Shown here: in pieces, positions 49,173 through 59,300 of the stretch
Layout of the letters: each line of letters opens with the position of its first letter
How positions within the stretch are numbered: position 1 is the stretch's first letter
Assembly (NCBI RefSeq): GCF_013607485.1
Contig: NZ_SCHP01000006.1
Location: 1-64,000 of the forward strand
DNA: 64,000 nt
Direction: 5' to 3'
Origin: Bombilactobacillus bombi
Lineage (GTDB): Bacteria; Bacillota; Bacilli; Lactobacillales; Lactobacillaceae
Made by a program: the position numbers and the translations under genes
The notes under the pieces: generated by a model
Told to the model about the DNA's origin: nothing
Databases searched by the model: none
What the model saw: the letters and a program-made list of their open reading frames with translations, nothing else

Positions 49173-49481
49173 TTATAATTTGATTTCAATATCGACACCA
49201 CTTGGAAGATCAAGTTTCATTAATGAATCAACTGTTTTAGGTGATGGATTAACAATGTCGATTAAACGTTTATGAGTACGGATTTCGAATTGTTCACGAG
49301 CATCTTTATATTTATGTGGTGAACTAATCACTGTGTACAGTGCCCGTTCTGTTGGCAAAGGAATTGGTCCAGAAATTTCTGCCCCAGTTCTCTTTGCAGT
49401 TTCCACAATTTTGTCAGCTGATTGATCAATAATCCGGTGTTCGTAAGCTTTAAGACGAATACGAATTTTTTGACTTGCCAT
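49173..49481 (-). CDS. rpsJ: 30S ribosomal protein S10
   Basis: 102 residues from the ATG after GGAGGG ([19 protein letters not shown]); seven upstream codons are open but unnatural. [19 protein letters not shown] is diagnostic. Also binds NusB/NusG during transcription. First gene of the S10 operon, behind a consensus promoter and structured leader. Confidence 0.97.
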   Translation of the reverse strand: MASQKIRIRLKAYEHRIIDQSADKIVETAKRTGAEISGPIPLPTERALYTVISSPHKYKDAREQFEIRTHKRLIDIVNPSPKTVDSLMKLDLPSGVDIEIKL

Positions 49482-49637
49482 GGAATTCCCTCCTTCTTGC
49501 ATCTTTTAAGATACCGGCTCAACGAAAATTACCGACCACCCTGCCGTGGCAAAGCGCCCGGGCGTGTCGCAACCTCTCGTCTCCACGCCGTTTATTGCTG
49601 TAAATCAAGGCAAAATACGCCCTTCGAATTCAGCACT
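49482..49637 (-). promoter_or_regulatory. GC-rich structured 5' leader of the S10 operon
   Basis: About 155 bases between the inferred start point and rpsJ, visibly richer in GC than anything around it. On the minus strand it shows a GCGTG...CACGC stem enclosing GAGACGAGAGGTTGCGA, CCCGGGCGC, and GCCACGGC, then the ribosome binding site. This reads like a regulatory RNA rather than spacer, but I can name no family. No open frame is present. Confidence 0.55.
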
Positions 49638-49643
49638 CTTACA

Positions 49644-49672
49644 ATAATACACGGCAAAGCACCGAATTTCAA
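49644..49672 (-). promoter_or_regulatory. Consensus promoter of the S10-spc-alpha supercluster
   Basis: On the minus strand TTGAAA (49667-49672), exactly 17 bp, TATTAT (49644-49649). The whole rpsJ-to-rplQ run below it has only short gaps, so this is the main promoter of about 13 kb of ribosomal genes. Confidence 0.85.
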
Positions 49673-49770
49673 GGGTTTTAGTAATTATTTTAATAATTTA
49701 ATTTCAATCTGCTTGTCCATATCAATCTAAATAAGCAGACATTCTTATTAGTTTTCAAAAAGAGCAAAAT

Positions 49771-49805
49771 AAAAAGAGCAAAGTAATAAGTTACCTTGTT
49801 CTTTT
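49771..49805 (-). terminator. Terminator of the B3/B4-domain gene
   Basis: On the minus strand AAAAGAACAAGGTAA pairs imperfectly with TTACTTTGCTCTTTTT, a U-run follows; a second AAAAAGAGCAAA copy lies just beyond (49757-49768). Confidence 0.75.
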
Positions 49806-49816
49806 ACATTAAAATT

Positions 49817-50521
49817 CTAAAATCTAATATTTGGATTATCTTTAGATAAAATATCAAGAGTAGTATTAATATCTAAATAATTAAGCAGCCGCTCTTGTAA
49901 AAGTTTAATAGCTTGGCGATGATCTTTTTGACGCTCAGGATTAATATTTTCCATGTAGAAAATCAAGTTATTTGTTTCTGGCGTCACTTCTACTCTTGCA
50001 CTATCTCTCCAAGCCATACATCTGCTCAATACCGCTTGATCATCCCGATAGATGACCTCGCCAGGTAGAGTGTACTCTACATCATCTTCTCCAATCGGGA
50101 AGAACTTTTCATCCCCAGGAGAAACTGTCAATTCTACTATTCCTTGAATCTTATCCATGTCTTCTCCGCCGATAGGAAAAGCCCATTCTAGTGAAACTGA
50201 ATTATAAATATCAACAACTGGGTTGATACTTCCTACACCCTTGCCTTGTTTTGCTCGCTTTAAAAGATTTTCTACAGCACAACGAGCGCCTTTTTTAGTT
50301 TTAAATTTTCTAAAAGCCTGCCGCCAATCTTTGATAACATCATTTTCACTTATGGGATCATTTTCAACCCATTTAAGAGCTTTTTCATTGGCTTTACTTA
50401 ATAAGTCAGAAGGCACTTTACTATCATCTTGATTATTAATATTATTAGCTGTTAAAACTGCTATTTCAGTTTCTGGAAATATATCCCAAAATGATTGATC
50501 TACTTGAAATCCATGTTCCAT
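49817..50521 (-). CDS. B3/B4 tRNA-binding-domain protein (PheRS beta editing-domain-like)
   Basis: 234 residues. From about 95 on, the GVGSINPVVDIYNSVSLEW, FPIGEDD and LPGEVIYRDDQAVLSR segments are typical of the free-standing B3/4 domain family (COG3382), which shares a fold with the editing domain of the phenylalanyl-tRNA synthetase beta chain. A helical N-terminal part (1-90) precedes it. The biochemical role is not settled; hydrolysis of mischarged tRNA or amino acid binding is suggested by the fold. It lies between fusA and rpsJ with its own promoter and terminator, in the place of tuf in Bacillus. Confidence 0.82.
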   Translation of the reverse strand: MEHGFQVDQSFWDIFPETEIAVLTANNINNQDDSKVPSDLLSKANEKALKWVENDPISENDVIKDWRQAFRKFKTKKGARCAVENLLKRAKQGKGVGSINPVVDIYNSVSLEWAFPIGGEDMDKIQGIVELTVSPGDEKFFPIGEDDVEYTLPGEVIYRDDQAVLSRCMAWRDSARVEVTPETNNLIFYMENINPERQKDHRQAIKLLQERLLNYLDINTTLDILSKDNPNIRF

Positions 50522-50544
50522 AACTATCCCTCCAGTTAAATACT

Positions 50545-50573
50545 ATTTTATATTGGATACTATTAAAATTCAA
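50545..50573 (-). promoter_or_regulatory. Promoter of the B3/B4-domain gene
   Basis: On the minus strand TTGAAT (50568-50573), 17-bp spacer, TAAAAT (50545-50550), located right after the fusA terminator, followed by GGAGGG before the ATG. Confidence 0.65.
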
Positions 50574-50576
50574 TTA

Positions 50577-50613
50577 CAAAAAAAGCCAGGTTTTAAAAAC
50601 CCGGCTTTTTTCT
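50577..50613 (-). terminator. Terminator of the rpsL-rpsG-fusA operon
   Basis: On the minus strand AAAAAAGCCGGGTTTT pairs with AAACCTGGCTTTTTTTT around a TAA-centred loop (one mismatch), overlapping the fusA stop. Confidence 0.93.
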
Positions 50614-52705
50614 ATTTTGCGTTACCGCCATTTTTCTTAATAATTTCTTCTTGAATACTCTTTGGAGTTTTCTCATAATGATCAAAAGTCATAGTAAAAG
50701 TACCACGTCCTTGAGTAGCAGAACGTAAAGTAGTTGCATAACCAAACATTTCTGCTAATGGAACAAAGGCATTGATTAACTGAGCATTACCCCGCTCTTC
50801 CATACCTTCAATCCGACCACGGCGTGCTGTTACTTGACCCATAACATCACCCAAGTAGTCTTCTGGAGTGACAATTTCAACTTTCATAATTGGTTCCAAG
50901 ATTACTGCGCCAGCGTCCTTAACCGCATTATGCAAAGCCATTGAAGCAGCAACTTTAAAGGCAGCTTCTGAAGAGTCAACTTCATGATAAGAACCATCAT
51001 AAAGCTTAGCTTTAATATCGATTAATGGATAACCAGCCAAGACTCCGTTAGCCATTGCATCTTTCAGACCAGCTTCAACAGATGGAATATATTCACGAGG
51101 CACAACCCCACCAACAATTGCATCTTCGAATTCAAAGCCCTTACCTTCTTCATTAGGCTCAAATTCAACCCATACATCACCATATTGACCTTTACCACCA
51201 GACTGACGAACAAATTTACCTTCAGCTGAGGCTTTCTTAGTAAATGTTTCCCGGTAAGCAACTTGAGGATTGCCGACACGTGCATCAACTTTAAATTCGC
51301 GGCGCATCCGGTCAACCATGATGTCCAAGTGTAATTCACCCATACCAGCAATTAAAGTTTCACCAGTTTCTGGATTAGTTTCAGCTTGGAATGTTGGATC
51401 TTCTTCAGCTAATTTTTGCAAAGCAACATCCAACTTATCCCGGTCTTCTTTGGACTTAGGTTCAATGGATACCTGGATAACAGGATCAGGAATTTCCATC
51501 GATTCCAAAATTAATGGATGATCAGGATCAGTTAAAGAATCACCAGTAGTAGTATTCTTTAAACCGATAGCTGCTGCAATATCTCCGGAAAATACTTCAG
51601 GTATTTCCTTACGGTGGTTAGAATGCATTTGTAATAAACGACCAACACGTTCACGCTTATCTTTGGTTGCATTCAAAACATAAGATCCTGATTCCAAAGT
51701 TCCAGTATAGACACGTAAATAAGTTAAACGTCCAACAAAAGGATCGGTTGCAATTTTAAAAGCTAAACCAGCAAATGGCTTATTATCATCCGCCATTAAT
51801 TCTACTTCTTCACCAGATTGAGGATCAGTTGCGTTATATGGACGAACATCTAAAGGTGAAGGTAAATAATCCACAACGGCATCCATCAACATCTGTACAC
51901 CCTTGTTCTTAAAAGCTGAACCAGCTAATACTGGGAACAACTTAAGATCAATAGTTGCTTTCCGGATTGCTTGGCGAATTTCATCATTAGAAATTTCTTC
52001 GCCTTCCAAATACTTGTTCATAATGTCATCATCAATATCAGCCAAAGTCTCAATCATTTGACCCCGACGCTTTTCAGCTTCTTCTTTATAGTCATCAGGC
52101 ACATCAACTGTATCCCATTTTGAACCTAACTCATCTTCATCATAAAGATCAGCCTTCATTTCGATTAAGTCAATAACACCTTCAAAAGCATCTTCAGCAC
52201 CAATTGGCATTTGAATTGGTAATGGCAGAGCATCTAAGCGATCTTTGATAGTTTGAACAGAATAATCAAAGTCAGCACCAATTTTATCCATTTTATTGAC
52301 AAACACAATCCGTGGTACATTATAAGTTGTTGCCTGACGCCAAACATTTTCAGTTTGCGGTTCAACACCTGATTGCCCATCCAAAACCGTAATTGCTCCA
52401 TCCAAAACCCGCAAGGAACGTTCAACTTCAATCGTAAAGTCAACGTGTCCTGGGGTATCGATGATATTAATCCGATGATCTTTCCATTGAGCTGTGGTAG
52501 CTGCTGATGTAATAGTAATACCACGCTCTTGCTCTTGAGCCATCCAGTCCATTTGGGAAGCTCCATCATGAGTTTCACCAATTTTATGAATTTTACCTGT
52601 ATAGTAAAGAATTCGCTCTGTTGTTGTTGTTTTACCGGCATCAATATGGGCCATGATTCCGATATTACGTGTTTTTTCTAAGGGAAATTCACGTTTATTA
52701 GCCAT
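50612..52705 (-). CDS. fusA: Elongation factor G
   Basis: 697 residues, five domains. G1 [14 protein letters not shown] (14-27), [15 protein letters not shown] (G3), [10 protein letters not shown] (G4) and domain IV containing [20 protein letters not shown]. Catalyses translocation and ribosome recycling. It is third in rpsL-rpsG-fusA and is followed by a strong terminator. Confidence 0.98.
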   Translation of the reverse strand: MANKREFPLEKTRNIGIMAHIDAGKTTTTERILYYTGKIHKIGETHDGASQMDWMAQEQERGITITSAATTAQWKDHRINIIDTPGHVDFTIEVERSLRVLDGAITVLDGQSGVEPQTENVWRQATTYNVPRIVFVNKMDKIGADFDYSVQTIKDRLDALPLPIQMPIGAEDAFEGVIDLIEMKADLYDEDELGSKWDTVDVPDDYKEEAEKRRGQMIETLADIDDDIMNKYLEGEEISNDEIRQAIRKATIDLKLFPVLAGSAFKNKGVQMLMDAVVDYLPSPLDVRPYNATDPQSGEEVELMADDNKPFAGLAFKIATDPFVGRLTYLRVYTGTLESGSYVLNATKDKRERVGRLLQMHSNHRKEIPEVFSGDIAAAIGLKNTTTGDSLTDPDHPLILESMEIPDPVIQVSIEPKSKEDRDKLDVALQKLAEEDPTFQAETNPETGETLIAGMGELHLDIMVDRMRREFKVDARVGNPQVAYRETFTKKASAEGKFVRQSGGKGQYGDVWVEFEPNEEGKGFEFEDAIVGGVVPREYIPSVEAGLKDAMANGVLAGYPLIDIKAKLYDGSYHEVDSSEAAFKVAASMALHNAVKDAGAVILEPIMKVEIVTPEDYLGDVMGQVTARRGRIEGMEERGNAQLINAFVPLAEMFGYATTLRSATQGRGTFTMTFDHYEKTPKSIQEEIIKKNGGNAK

Positions 52706-52738
52706 TAGATATTAGTACTCCTCTCAATAAACCCTCAA

Positions 52739-53209
52739 TTACCAGCGATAGTGAGCAAATGCCCGGTTAGCGTCTGCCATCTTATGAGTGTCTTCACGTT
52801 TTTTAACGGCAGCACCAGTATTGTTAGCAGCATCCATAATCTCAGCTGCTAAACGTTGGTCCATAGTATGTTCACCACGTAAACGCGCATAACTAACAAT
52901 CCAGCGTAGTCCTAATGTAGTACGACGTTCTGGACGGACTTCAATCGGAACTTGGTAGTTAGAACCACCGATTCGACGAGCTTTAACTTCCAAAACTGGC
53001 ATAACATTCTTCATAGCTTCATCAAATACTTCCACTGGATCATTGCCAGTCTTGTCTTTGATAATATCAAAAGCATTGTATAAAATAGTTGAAGCTTTGC
53101 CCCGCTTGCCATCAACCATTAAATGGTTAATCAAACGAGTAACAAGTTTGGAATTATAAATTGGATCTGGTAATACATCACGCTTTGTAACGGTTCCCTT
53201 TCTTGGCAT
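52739..53209 (-). CDS. rpsG: 30S ribosomal protein S7
   Basis: 156 residues; [20 protein letters not shown] at the start, and [11 protein letters not shown]-type block ([19 protein letters not shown]). Initiates assembly of the 30S head. GGAGGATATTC precedes the ATG. Confidence 0.98.
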   Translation of the reverse strand: MPRKGTVTKRDVLPDPIYNSKLVTRLINHLMVDGKRGKASTILYNAFDIIKDKTGNDPVEVFDEAMKNVMPVLEVKARRIGGSNYQVPIEVRPERRTTLGLRWIVSYARLRGEHTMDQRLAAEIMDAANNTGAAVKKREDTHKMADANRAFAHYRW

Positions 53210-53246
53210 GAATATCCTCCTCTAGAATTGCTTTGTTTTAATTGTT

Positions 53247-53660
53247 TTATTTTTTAGGTCTTTTTGCACCATACTTAGAACGACCTTGCATCCGGCCATC
53301 AACACCCGCAGTATCCAATGCACCACGAATAATATGGTAACGTACACCAGGTAAATCTTTTACACGACCACCACGAATTAAGACAACACTATGTTCCTGC
53401 AAGTTATGACCAATACCAGGAATATAAGCAGTAACTTCAATTAAGTTAGATAAACGCACACGCGCATATTTCCGTAACGCAGAGTTTGGCTTCTTTGGTG
53501 TCATTGTACCGACACGAGTAGCAACTCCACGTTTTTGTGGTGCTGGATTATCAGTAGTAATTTTTTTCATACTGTTGTAACCAAAATTTAAAGCTGGTGA
53601 ATCCGACTTTGTAGTTCTAGTCTTACGACCTTTACGTACCAATTGATTAATTGTTGGCAT
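53247..53660 (-). CDS. rpsL: 30S ribosomal protein S12
   Basis: 137 residues. [20 protein letters not shown] at the start; [20 protein letters not shown] and [19 protein letters not shown] are the decoding-centre loops in which streptomycin resistance arises; lysines are present there, so the wild-type, sensitive form is expected. It heads the str operon behind its own promoter and leader. Confidence 0.98.
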   Translation of the reverse strand: MPTINQLVRKGRKTRTTKSDSPALNFGYNSMKKITTDNPAPQKRGVATRVGTMTPKKPNSALRKYARVRLSNLIEVTAYIPGIGHNLQEHSVVLIRGGRVKDLPGVRYHIIRGALDTAGVDGRMQGRSKYGAKRPKK

Positions 53661-53725
53661 TCAAATTTCCTCCTTGATTTTTAAGTACACACATCCAGGT
53701 GGTTCTTTTTTTGAGAAATAAAAAT

Positions 53726-53739
53726 ACCACTGATGTGGT
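53726..53739 (-). promoter_or_regulatory. Hairpin in the rpsL leader
   Basis: ACCACATCAGTGGT (minus strand) is a 5-bp perfect stem followed by ATTTTTATTT, within the ~115-base leader. It may be a weak attenuator; the S7/S12 control site of enteric bacteria is elsewhere (rpsL-rpsG gap). Confidence 0.35.
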
Positions 53740-53786
53740 TCTTCGCTCATTACGGCAGACATTTACCTCTAAAAAGCACAACTATC

Positions 53787-53815
53787 AGATTAGCATCACT
53801 AACGTCTATTGTCAA
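53787..53815 (-). promoter_or_regulatory. Consensus promoter of rpsL-rpsG-fusA
   Basis: On the minus strand TTGACA (53810-53815), 17 bp, TAATCT (53787-53792) with TG one base upstream (extended -10). Confidence 0.85.
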
Positions 53816-53826
53816 TAATAATTACT

Positions 53827-53861
53827 AAAAAAGGAATTTTTAAGTTAAAAAATTCCTTTTT
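53827..53861 (+). terminator. Terminator-like hairpin between the divergent rpsL and comC genes
   Basis: AAAAAAGGAATTTTT and AAAAAATTCCTTTTT arms with a short loop and U-run. It lies upstream of the rpsL promoter and 26 bases ahead of comC, where no transcript should end, so it might attenuate a comC leader or shield it from the divergent promoter. Confidence 0.55.
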
Positions 53862-53887
53862 CGGTATTTAAATATAGAGGTGACAAT

Positions 53888-54586
53888 ATGCTATTGTTTA
53901 ATATTTTATTTAGTCTTTGTTTAGCATCTTTTAGCGGCGTCGTTGCTTTACGTTTGCCCTTAGGCCAAACATTTTTAAATTCACGTTCTTGCTGCGATTA
54001 TTGTGGCCACCAATTAGCTTGGTATCACTTAATCCCTTTAATCAGTTATTTATGCCTACGTGGACATTGTGCTTATTGCGGCCACCAAATACATCCAGAT
54101 ATCTTTATTATCGAAATTATCGGACTGATTGTTGCATTAGAAGCCAGTTTTCAAAGCACCTATAACTCTTATGCACTTATTCTGCTGCTGATTACGGTGG
54201 CAATGAATGCAATTACAGACATCTTCTTTTTATCTATTTGGCCCATAACTTTGGTGCCGTCAATTGTGGCTACTTTAATCTTGCAATTTCCTAATTCTAA
54301 CTTTTGGCTACATTGGATTGCTTTAGCAGTCATCTTCAGTATCTTTTATTTTCTTTGTAAAAATAAATTTGGATTTGGTGATATTGAAATCATCCTTTTA
54401 ATTGCACTTTTATTAGGAATTAAACTCACTTTAGAAATTATTTTGTTAACGACATTGATTATCATCATTTATTTAATCGGTCAGCCGCAAAAACTTAATA
54501 GTAATCTTCCGATTGCTTTTATACCATTTTTATTAATTGCTTTCCTGTTGAGAATGGCATTTTATTGCTGGGGCTTTTGCCAATGA
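53888..54586 (+). CDS. comC: Prepilin peptidase ComC (type IV leader peptidase, A24 family)
   Basis: 232 residues, about seven or eight membrane helices. The cytosolic zinc loop has Cys36, 39, 61, 64 in two CxxC pairs; the two catalytic aspartates are Asp111 (NAITDIFF) and Asp165 in FGFGDIE. It cleaves and N-methylates type IV pilin-like precursors, which build the DNA-uptake pseudopilus in competent Gram-positives. GAGGTGACAAT precedes the ATG. The last 25 bases overlap the convergent msrA. Confidence 0.92.
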   Translation: MLLFNILFSLCLASFSGVVALRLPLGQTFLNSRSCCDYCGHQLAWYHLIPLISYLCLRGHCAYCGHQIHPDIFIIEIIGLIVALEASFQSTYNSYALILLLITVAMNAITDIFFLSIWPITLVPSIVATLILQFPNSNFWLHWIALAVIFSIFYFLCKNKFGFGDIEIILLIALLLGIKLTLEIILLTTLIIIIYLIGQPQKLNSNLPIAFIPFLLIAFLLRMAFYCWGFCQ

Positions 54587-55098
54587 TTAACAATAAATTC
54601 CTTCCGGCCACCAGCTTCTTCCATTTTGTAGCGGCGGGGATTCTTACGATAAAACTGCTGATGCTCTTCTTCCGCGGGATAAAATGGTTTAGCAGGCTCA
54701 ATCGTGGTCACAATTGGCTCTAAAAACTTGCCGCTTTCTTCCAAACGCTTTTTCGAGACCTCAGCAATTTGACGTTGATTATCATCTTTTACAAAAATTA
54801 CAGGTCGATAATTATCGCCACGATCTTGAAATTGCCCCATGGCGTCTGTCGGATCAGTTTGCTGCCAATAAATTTCTACTAATTCTTTATATGAAATAAT
54901 CGTCGGATCAAAAATTATTTGAACTGCTTCAGTATGGCCTGTTTCGTGACGAGATACCTGTTCGTAAGTAGGGTTAGGCACAAAACCGCCAGTATATCCA
55001 GAAATCACTTTTTTAATACCTGGACGAGTTTCAAAGGGTTCAACCATACACCAAAAGCATCCTCCAGCAAAAATTGCTGTATCTTCATGTTCACTCAT
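54562..55098 (-). CDS. msrA: Peptide methionine-S-oxide reductase MsrA
   Basis: 178 residues. [14 protein letters not shown] holds the catalytic Cys14; [22 protein letters not shown] and [12 protein letters not shown] complete the site. Repairs methionine S-sulfoxide. GGAGGATATT sets the start. Overlaps comC at its 3' end. Confidence 0.96.
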   Translation of the reverse strand: MSEHEDTAIFAGGCFWCMVEPFETRPGIKKVISGYTGGFVPNPTYEQVSRHETGHTEAVQIIFDPTIISYKELVEIYWQQTDPTDAMGQFQDRGDNYRPVIFVKDDNQRQIAEVSKKRLEESGKFLEPIVTTIEPAKPFYPAEEEHQQFYRKNPRRYKMEEAGGRKEFIVNHWQKPQQ

Positions 55099-55234
55099 AA
55101 TATCCTCCTAAATTACTTGAATTTCACTTCATTATAATCTTATTTATCACAAAATAAACCAACCTGCTCACGCTCTAAAATTTTACTCTTGCCTAAATAT
55201 GTTAAAATACTTGCAAAAGTTAGGAGGAATTATT

Positions 55235-56245
55235 ATGTGTACAAGTATTTCAATACAAGCCACCAATCAAGATACCTTTTGGGGACGAACAATGGACTTT
55301 ACCTTCGATCCCTTTAAACCTAGTGTTGATAGTAAAATCACTGCTTACCCTCAAAATTTTAAAATTCAAGGCATGCAGCAAAGCTGGACTACTAAATATG
55401 CTTTTGCCGGCGTTAATGTTAATGATTCTCTTTTTTTCAATGACGGTATTAATAGTGCAGGCATTGCTGGCGATGCGCAATATTTAGAAGAAGCCTCTTG
55501 GGATACCGCAGAAAACTTACAAAAGCGATCTCTAAAGCCGATAATTGGCGAAGAGCTAGTAGCCTATGTGCTCAGTAACTTTGGAAGCATCGCTGAAATC
55601 AAAGCTGCTTTCACTCATTTTGGACAGGTCAAAACCGACTATCCTGATTGGGAAGCTGCGCATACTGGTATCCCGACTCCTATTCCAATGCATTTTACTT
55701 TTTGCGATAATAATAATCACAGTATCATCTTAGAGCCAGTAAACAACGGAGCTTTTAAAATTTATGATGGTATTGGTGTCATGACCAACAGCCCAGAATA
55801 TCCTTGGCACTTAGATAATCTTCGCAATTATATACACTTACACAACTACAATTTAGGTCACCAACAACTAACCAGTCAGCTGAATCTACAACAAATTGAA
55901 AGTGGTTCTGGCTTAGTTGGCTTGCCAGGTGATTATACAGCTCCTTCACGTTTTGTTCGCAGTACTTTTCTTTCTAAATATTTAGCTCCTTTTGAGAGAC
56001 ACCAAGGAATTACCCAATTATATAATGTTTTTAAAACTGTTATGATCCCTCAGGGTATTGAACATGTTGCTAGTGATAGTGATACTTGTGATTACACAGG
56101 CTATTGGTCAGGTTATGACCTTGCTCAAAGATGTCTATATGTGCAACCAGAAGATTGCCTGACAATGACTAAATTTGTTTTAAAAGCCGATCTTAAGCAA
56201 AAAACAACCGTTGCCATTAATCATGATTTTCAAACTGCTGATTAA
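55235..56245 (+). CDS. Linear amide C-N hydrolase, choloylglycine hydrolase family (bile salt hydrolase/penicillin V acylase-like)
   Basis: 336 residues when started at the ATG after TTAGGAGG, which puts the N-terminal nucleophile Cys at position 2 (MCTSISIQ), as the family requires after loss of Met; the upstream 12 codons must not be translated. Arg18 and Asp21 (WGRTMDF), Asn185 (VMTNSPEYP) and Arg239 (APSRFVRS) match the known catalytic set. It may hydrolyse bile salts, penicillin V or N-acyl amino acid/homoserine lactone-type amides; the split cannot be read from this sequence. No signal peptide, so cytosolic. Single gene followed by a terminator. Confidence 0.9.
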   Translation: MCTSISIQATNQDTFWGRTMDFTFDPFKPSVDSKITAYPQNFKIQGMQQSWTTKYAFAGVNVNDSLFFNDGINSAGIAGDAQYLEEASWDTAENLQKRSLKPIIGEELVAYVLSNFGSIAEIKAAFTHFGQVKTDYPDWEAAHTGIPTPIPMHFTFCDNNNHSIILEPVNNGAFKIYDGIGVMTNSPEYPWHLDNLRNYIHLHNYNLGHQQLTSQLNLQQIESGSGLVGLPGDYTAPSRFVRSTFLSKYLAPFERHQGITQLYNVFKTVMIPQGIEHVASDSDTCDYTGYWSGYDLAQRCLYVQPEDCLTMTKFVLKADLKQKTTVAINHDFQTAD

Positions 56246-56262
56246 GTTTAATTTACCAGACA

Positions 56263-56298
56263 CAAAAAGGGCCGGACAAATATTGTCCGACCCTTTTA
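56263..56298. terminator. Bidirectional terminator between the hydrolase gene and rpoC
   Basis: AAAAAGGGCCGGACAA and TTGTCCGACCCTTTT arms with one mismatch and a TAT loop; A- and U-runs on both sides. Confidence 0.9.
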
Positions 56299-56348
56299 AA
56301 TTAATATAATTTGTAAAACACTATTGGAACAGCTTTTTTAAAATTTTA

Positions 56349-59300
56349 TTAACGTTGCTTATCTTGATAAGCTTTTAATTTTTCTTCCACATCAGCAATG
56401 CTGATTTTATCGTCAGAATCAGCCTTGATACCTACACCGACTTTTTCAGGCTCCATATGCCGATATTTAGCCATTCCTGTACCTGCAGGTATAATCTTAC
56501 CAATCATTACGTTCTCTTTCAAACCAACTAATGGATCATTCTTACCACGGATAGAAGCATCCGTCAAAACTCGGGTAGTTTCTTGGAAAGAAGCCGCCGA
56601 CAAGAAGCTATTAGTTTCAAGAGAGGCCTTAGTAATACCAAGTAAGACCGGTGAGCCCGTAGCTGGTAATTTACCAGAAATCAATGCATCTTTATTATCT
56701 TCAGTAAATTCACCAATATCTACTAATGAACCTGGCAAGATATCAGTATCACCTGGATCCAAAATTCGAATTTTACGTAACATCTTCCGCACCATAACTT
56801 CAATATGTTTATCACTGATATCAACACCTTGCATCCGATAAACCTTTTGCACTTCAGACAGCAAGTAATTTTCTGTGGTTTGGACATTAGTTACCTTAAT
56901 TAATTGTTTAGGATCGATTGACCCAGCAGTCAACTTACTACCACGTTGGACTTGATCACCTTCACTGACAGCCACACTAGCTGTATAAGGAACGCTGTAA
57001 GTGCGTGTATCAGTTTTTCCTTCAACCGTAATTTCTCGAGTATGTTCAGCAGGATTCTCATCAATTGCTGTGATTGTGCCATCAACTTCCGAAATTGTTG
57101 CCAAACCTTTAGGGTTACGAGCTTCAAAAATTTCTTCAACCCGGGGTAGCCCTTGGGTAATATCTTCGCCACCAGCAACACCACCGGTATGGAAGTTTCT
57201 CATAGTCAACTGCGTACCAGGTTCACCAATTGATTGCGCAGCTACAACCCCAACAGCTTCACCAACTTCAACTTCTTCGCCAGTGGCTAGGTTGCGGCCA
57301 TAACACTTTTGACATACTCCATGAAGCGTATTGCAGGTAAAGGCACTCCGAATTGTTACTGTCGTAACACCAGCATCAACAATCTTCTGAGCTAGGTCTT
57401 CATCCATTAAAACATTCTTACCCGCAATTAAATCATCAGTTTGTGGATCATGAACCTCTTTTTGAGTATAACGACCAACTAAACGATCATATAAAGGTTC
57501 GATTACTTCATTTCCGTCATTAATTGCTGAAACTTCAATACCACGATCAGTACCGCAGTCTTCTTCACGAATAATGACATCTTGGGCAACATCTACCAAA
57601 CGTCTGGTCAAATAACCAGAGTTAGCAGTCTTCAAGGCTGTATCTGTCATACCTTTACGAGCACCGTGAGTTGACATAAACATTTCCAAAACCGACAAGC
57701 CTTCCCGGAAATTAGAAGTAACTGGAACTTCCATCATTCCTCCGTTAGGAGCGGCCATTAAACCACGCATACCGGCTAACTGAGTAAAGTTAGAAATGTT
57801 TCCACGTGCACCAGAGTCGGACATCATTGAAATTGGGTTCTTCGGATCAAAACTATCAACTAATTGTTGTTGAATTTCATCTTTAGCATCATTCCAAATG
57901 CTGACTACCCGATTATGCCGTTCTTCATCAGTGATTAATCCACGCCGAAATTGCTTGGATACAGTAGCTACTTGTTTATGAGCACCATCAACAATAGATT
58001 GTTTATCTTCCAATTGTGGAACATCTGCTACCCCAACCGTTAAGCCGGACAAAGTACAAGCAGTGTAACCCAACTCTTTCATGTCATCCAACAATTCTGA
58101 AGTTCTTTGAACTTTATAAATCTTAAATACTTGCGCAATAATATCACTTAAATAGCCCTTCTTAAAAGGATCTGTTAAAGGCATATCTTGCAAGCGTTGG
58201 TGGATATCTTCACCTTCATTTAAGAAATATTTATCAGGAACTCCATTAATGAGGTTAGCTTGCGTTGGTTCATTCAAGAAAGGCATATTCTCAGGCAAAA
58301 TACGATTAAAAATAACCTTCCCCACACTAGTAATCATAATCCGATCACGATCAGCGTCGGCAAAAGCAAAATTATTTAAAGATTTAGTTGAAAGACCAAT
58401 CCGTGTATGCCAGTGCACAACACCATTTTGAAAGGCCATTTCTACTTCATTCATATCTTTAAAAATCATACCTTCGCCTTCACGACCACGTTCTTCCAAG
58501 GTTAAATAATAATTACCTAGCACGACGTCCTGTGAAGGAGTAACGATTGGCTTACCATCTTTCGGAGCTAAAATATGATGAGCCGCTAACATTAACATCC
58601 GTGCTTCAGCTTGAGCTTCGTCAGATAAAGGAACATGAACCGCCATTTGGTCACCATCAAAGTCGGCATTATAAGCTTCACAGGCCAATGGATGCAAACG
58701 AATAGATTTTCCATCTACTAATACTGGCTCAAAAGCTTGAATACCCAAACGGTGCAATGTCGGTGCCCGGTTCAAAAGTACAGGACGTTCCTTAATTACA
58801 TCTTCTAAAACATCCCAAACGGCATCATCTTGACGCTCAATTTTACGCTTAGCATTTTTAATATTAGAAGCCAATTCACGTTTAACTAGCTCATGCATGA
58901 CAAATGGTTTAAACAACTCTAAAGCCATTTCACGAGGTAGGCCACATTGATAGAATTTTAGGGTTGGTCCAACATCGATAACTGAACGTCCAGAGTAATC
59001 AACACGCTTACCCAGCAAATTCTGACGAAAACGTCCTTGCTTACCTTTTAACATATGCGATAAAGATTTCAATGGGCGGTTTCCTGGACCAGTTACTGGA
59101 CGGCCACGACGACCGTTGTCAATTAAAGCATCAACTGCTTCTTGCAGCATACGTTTTTCATTTTGAACAATAATATTAGGAGCATTTAAATCCAAAAGAC
59201 GTTTCAAACGATTATTACGATTAATAACCCGACGGTATAAATCATTTAAATCTGAAGTAGCAAACCGTCCACCTTCTAATTGCACCATTGGTCTTAGATC

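Noticed and set aside
49757-49782. Direct repeat AAAAAGAGCAAA (two copies)
   Set aside because: One copy is part of the terminator stem; two short copies in AT-rich DNA are not evidence of a repeat family.
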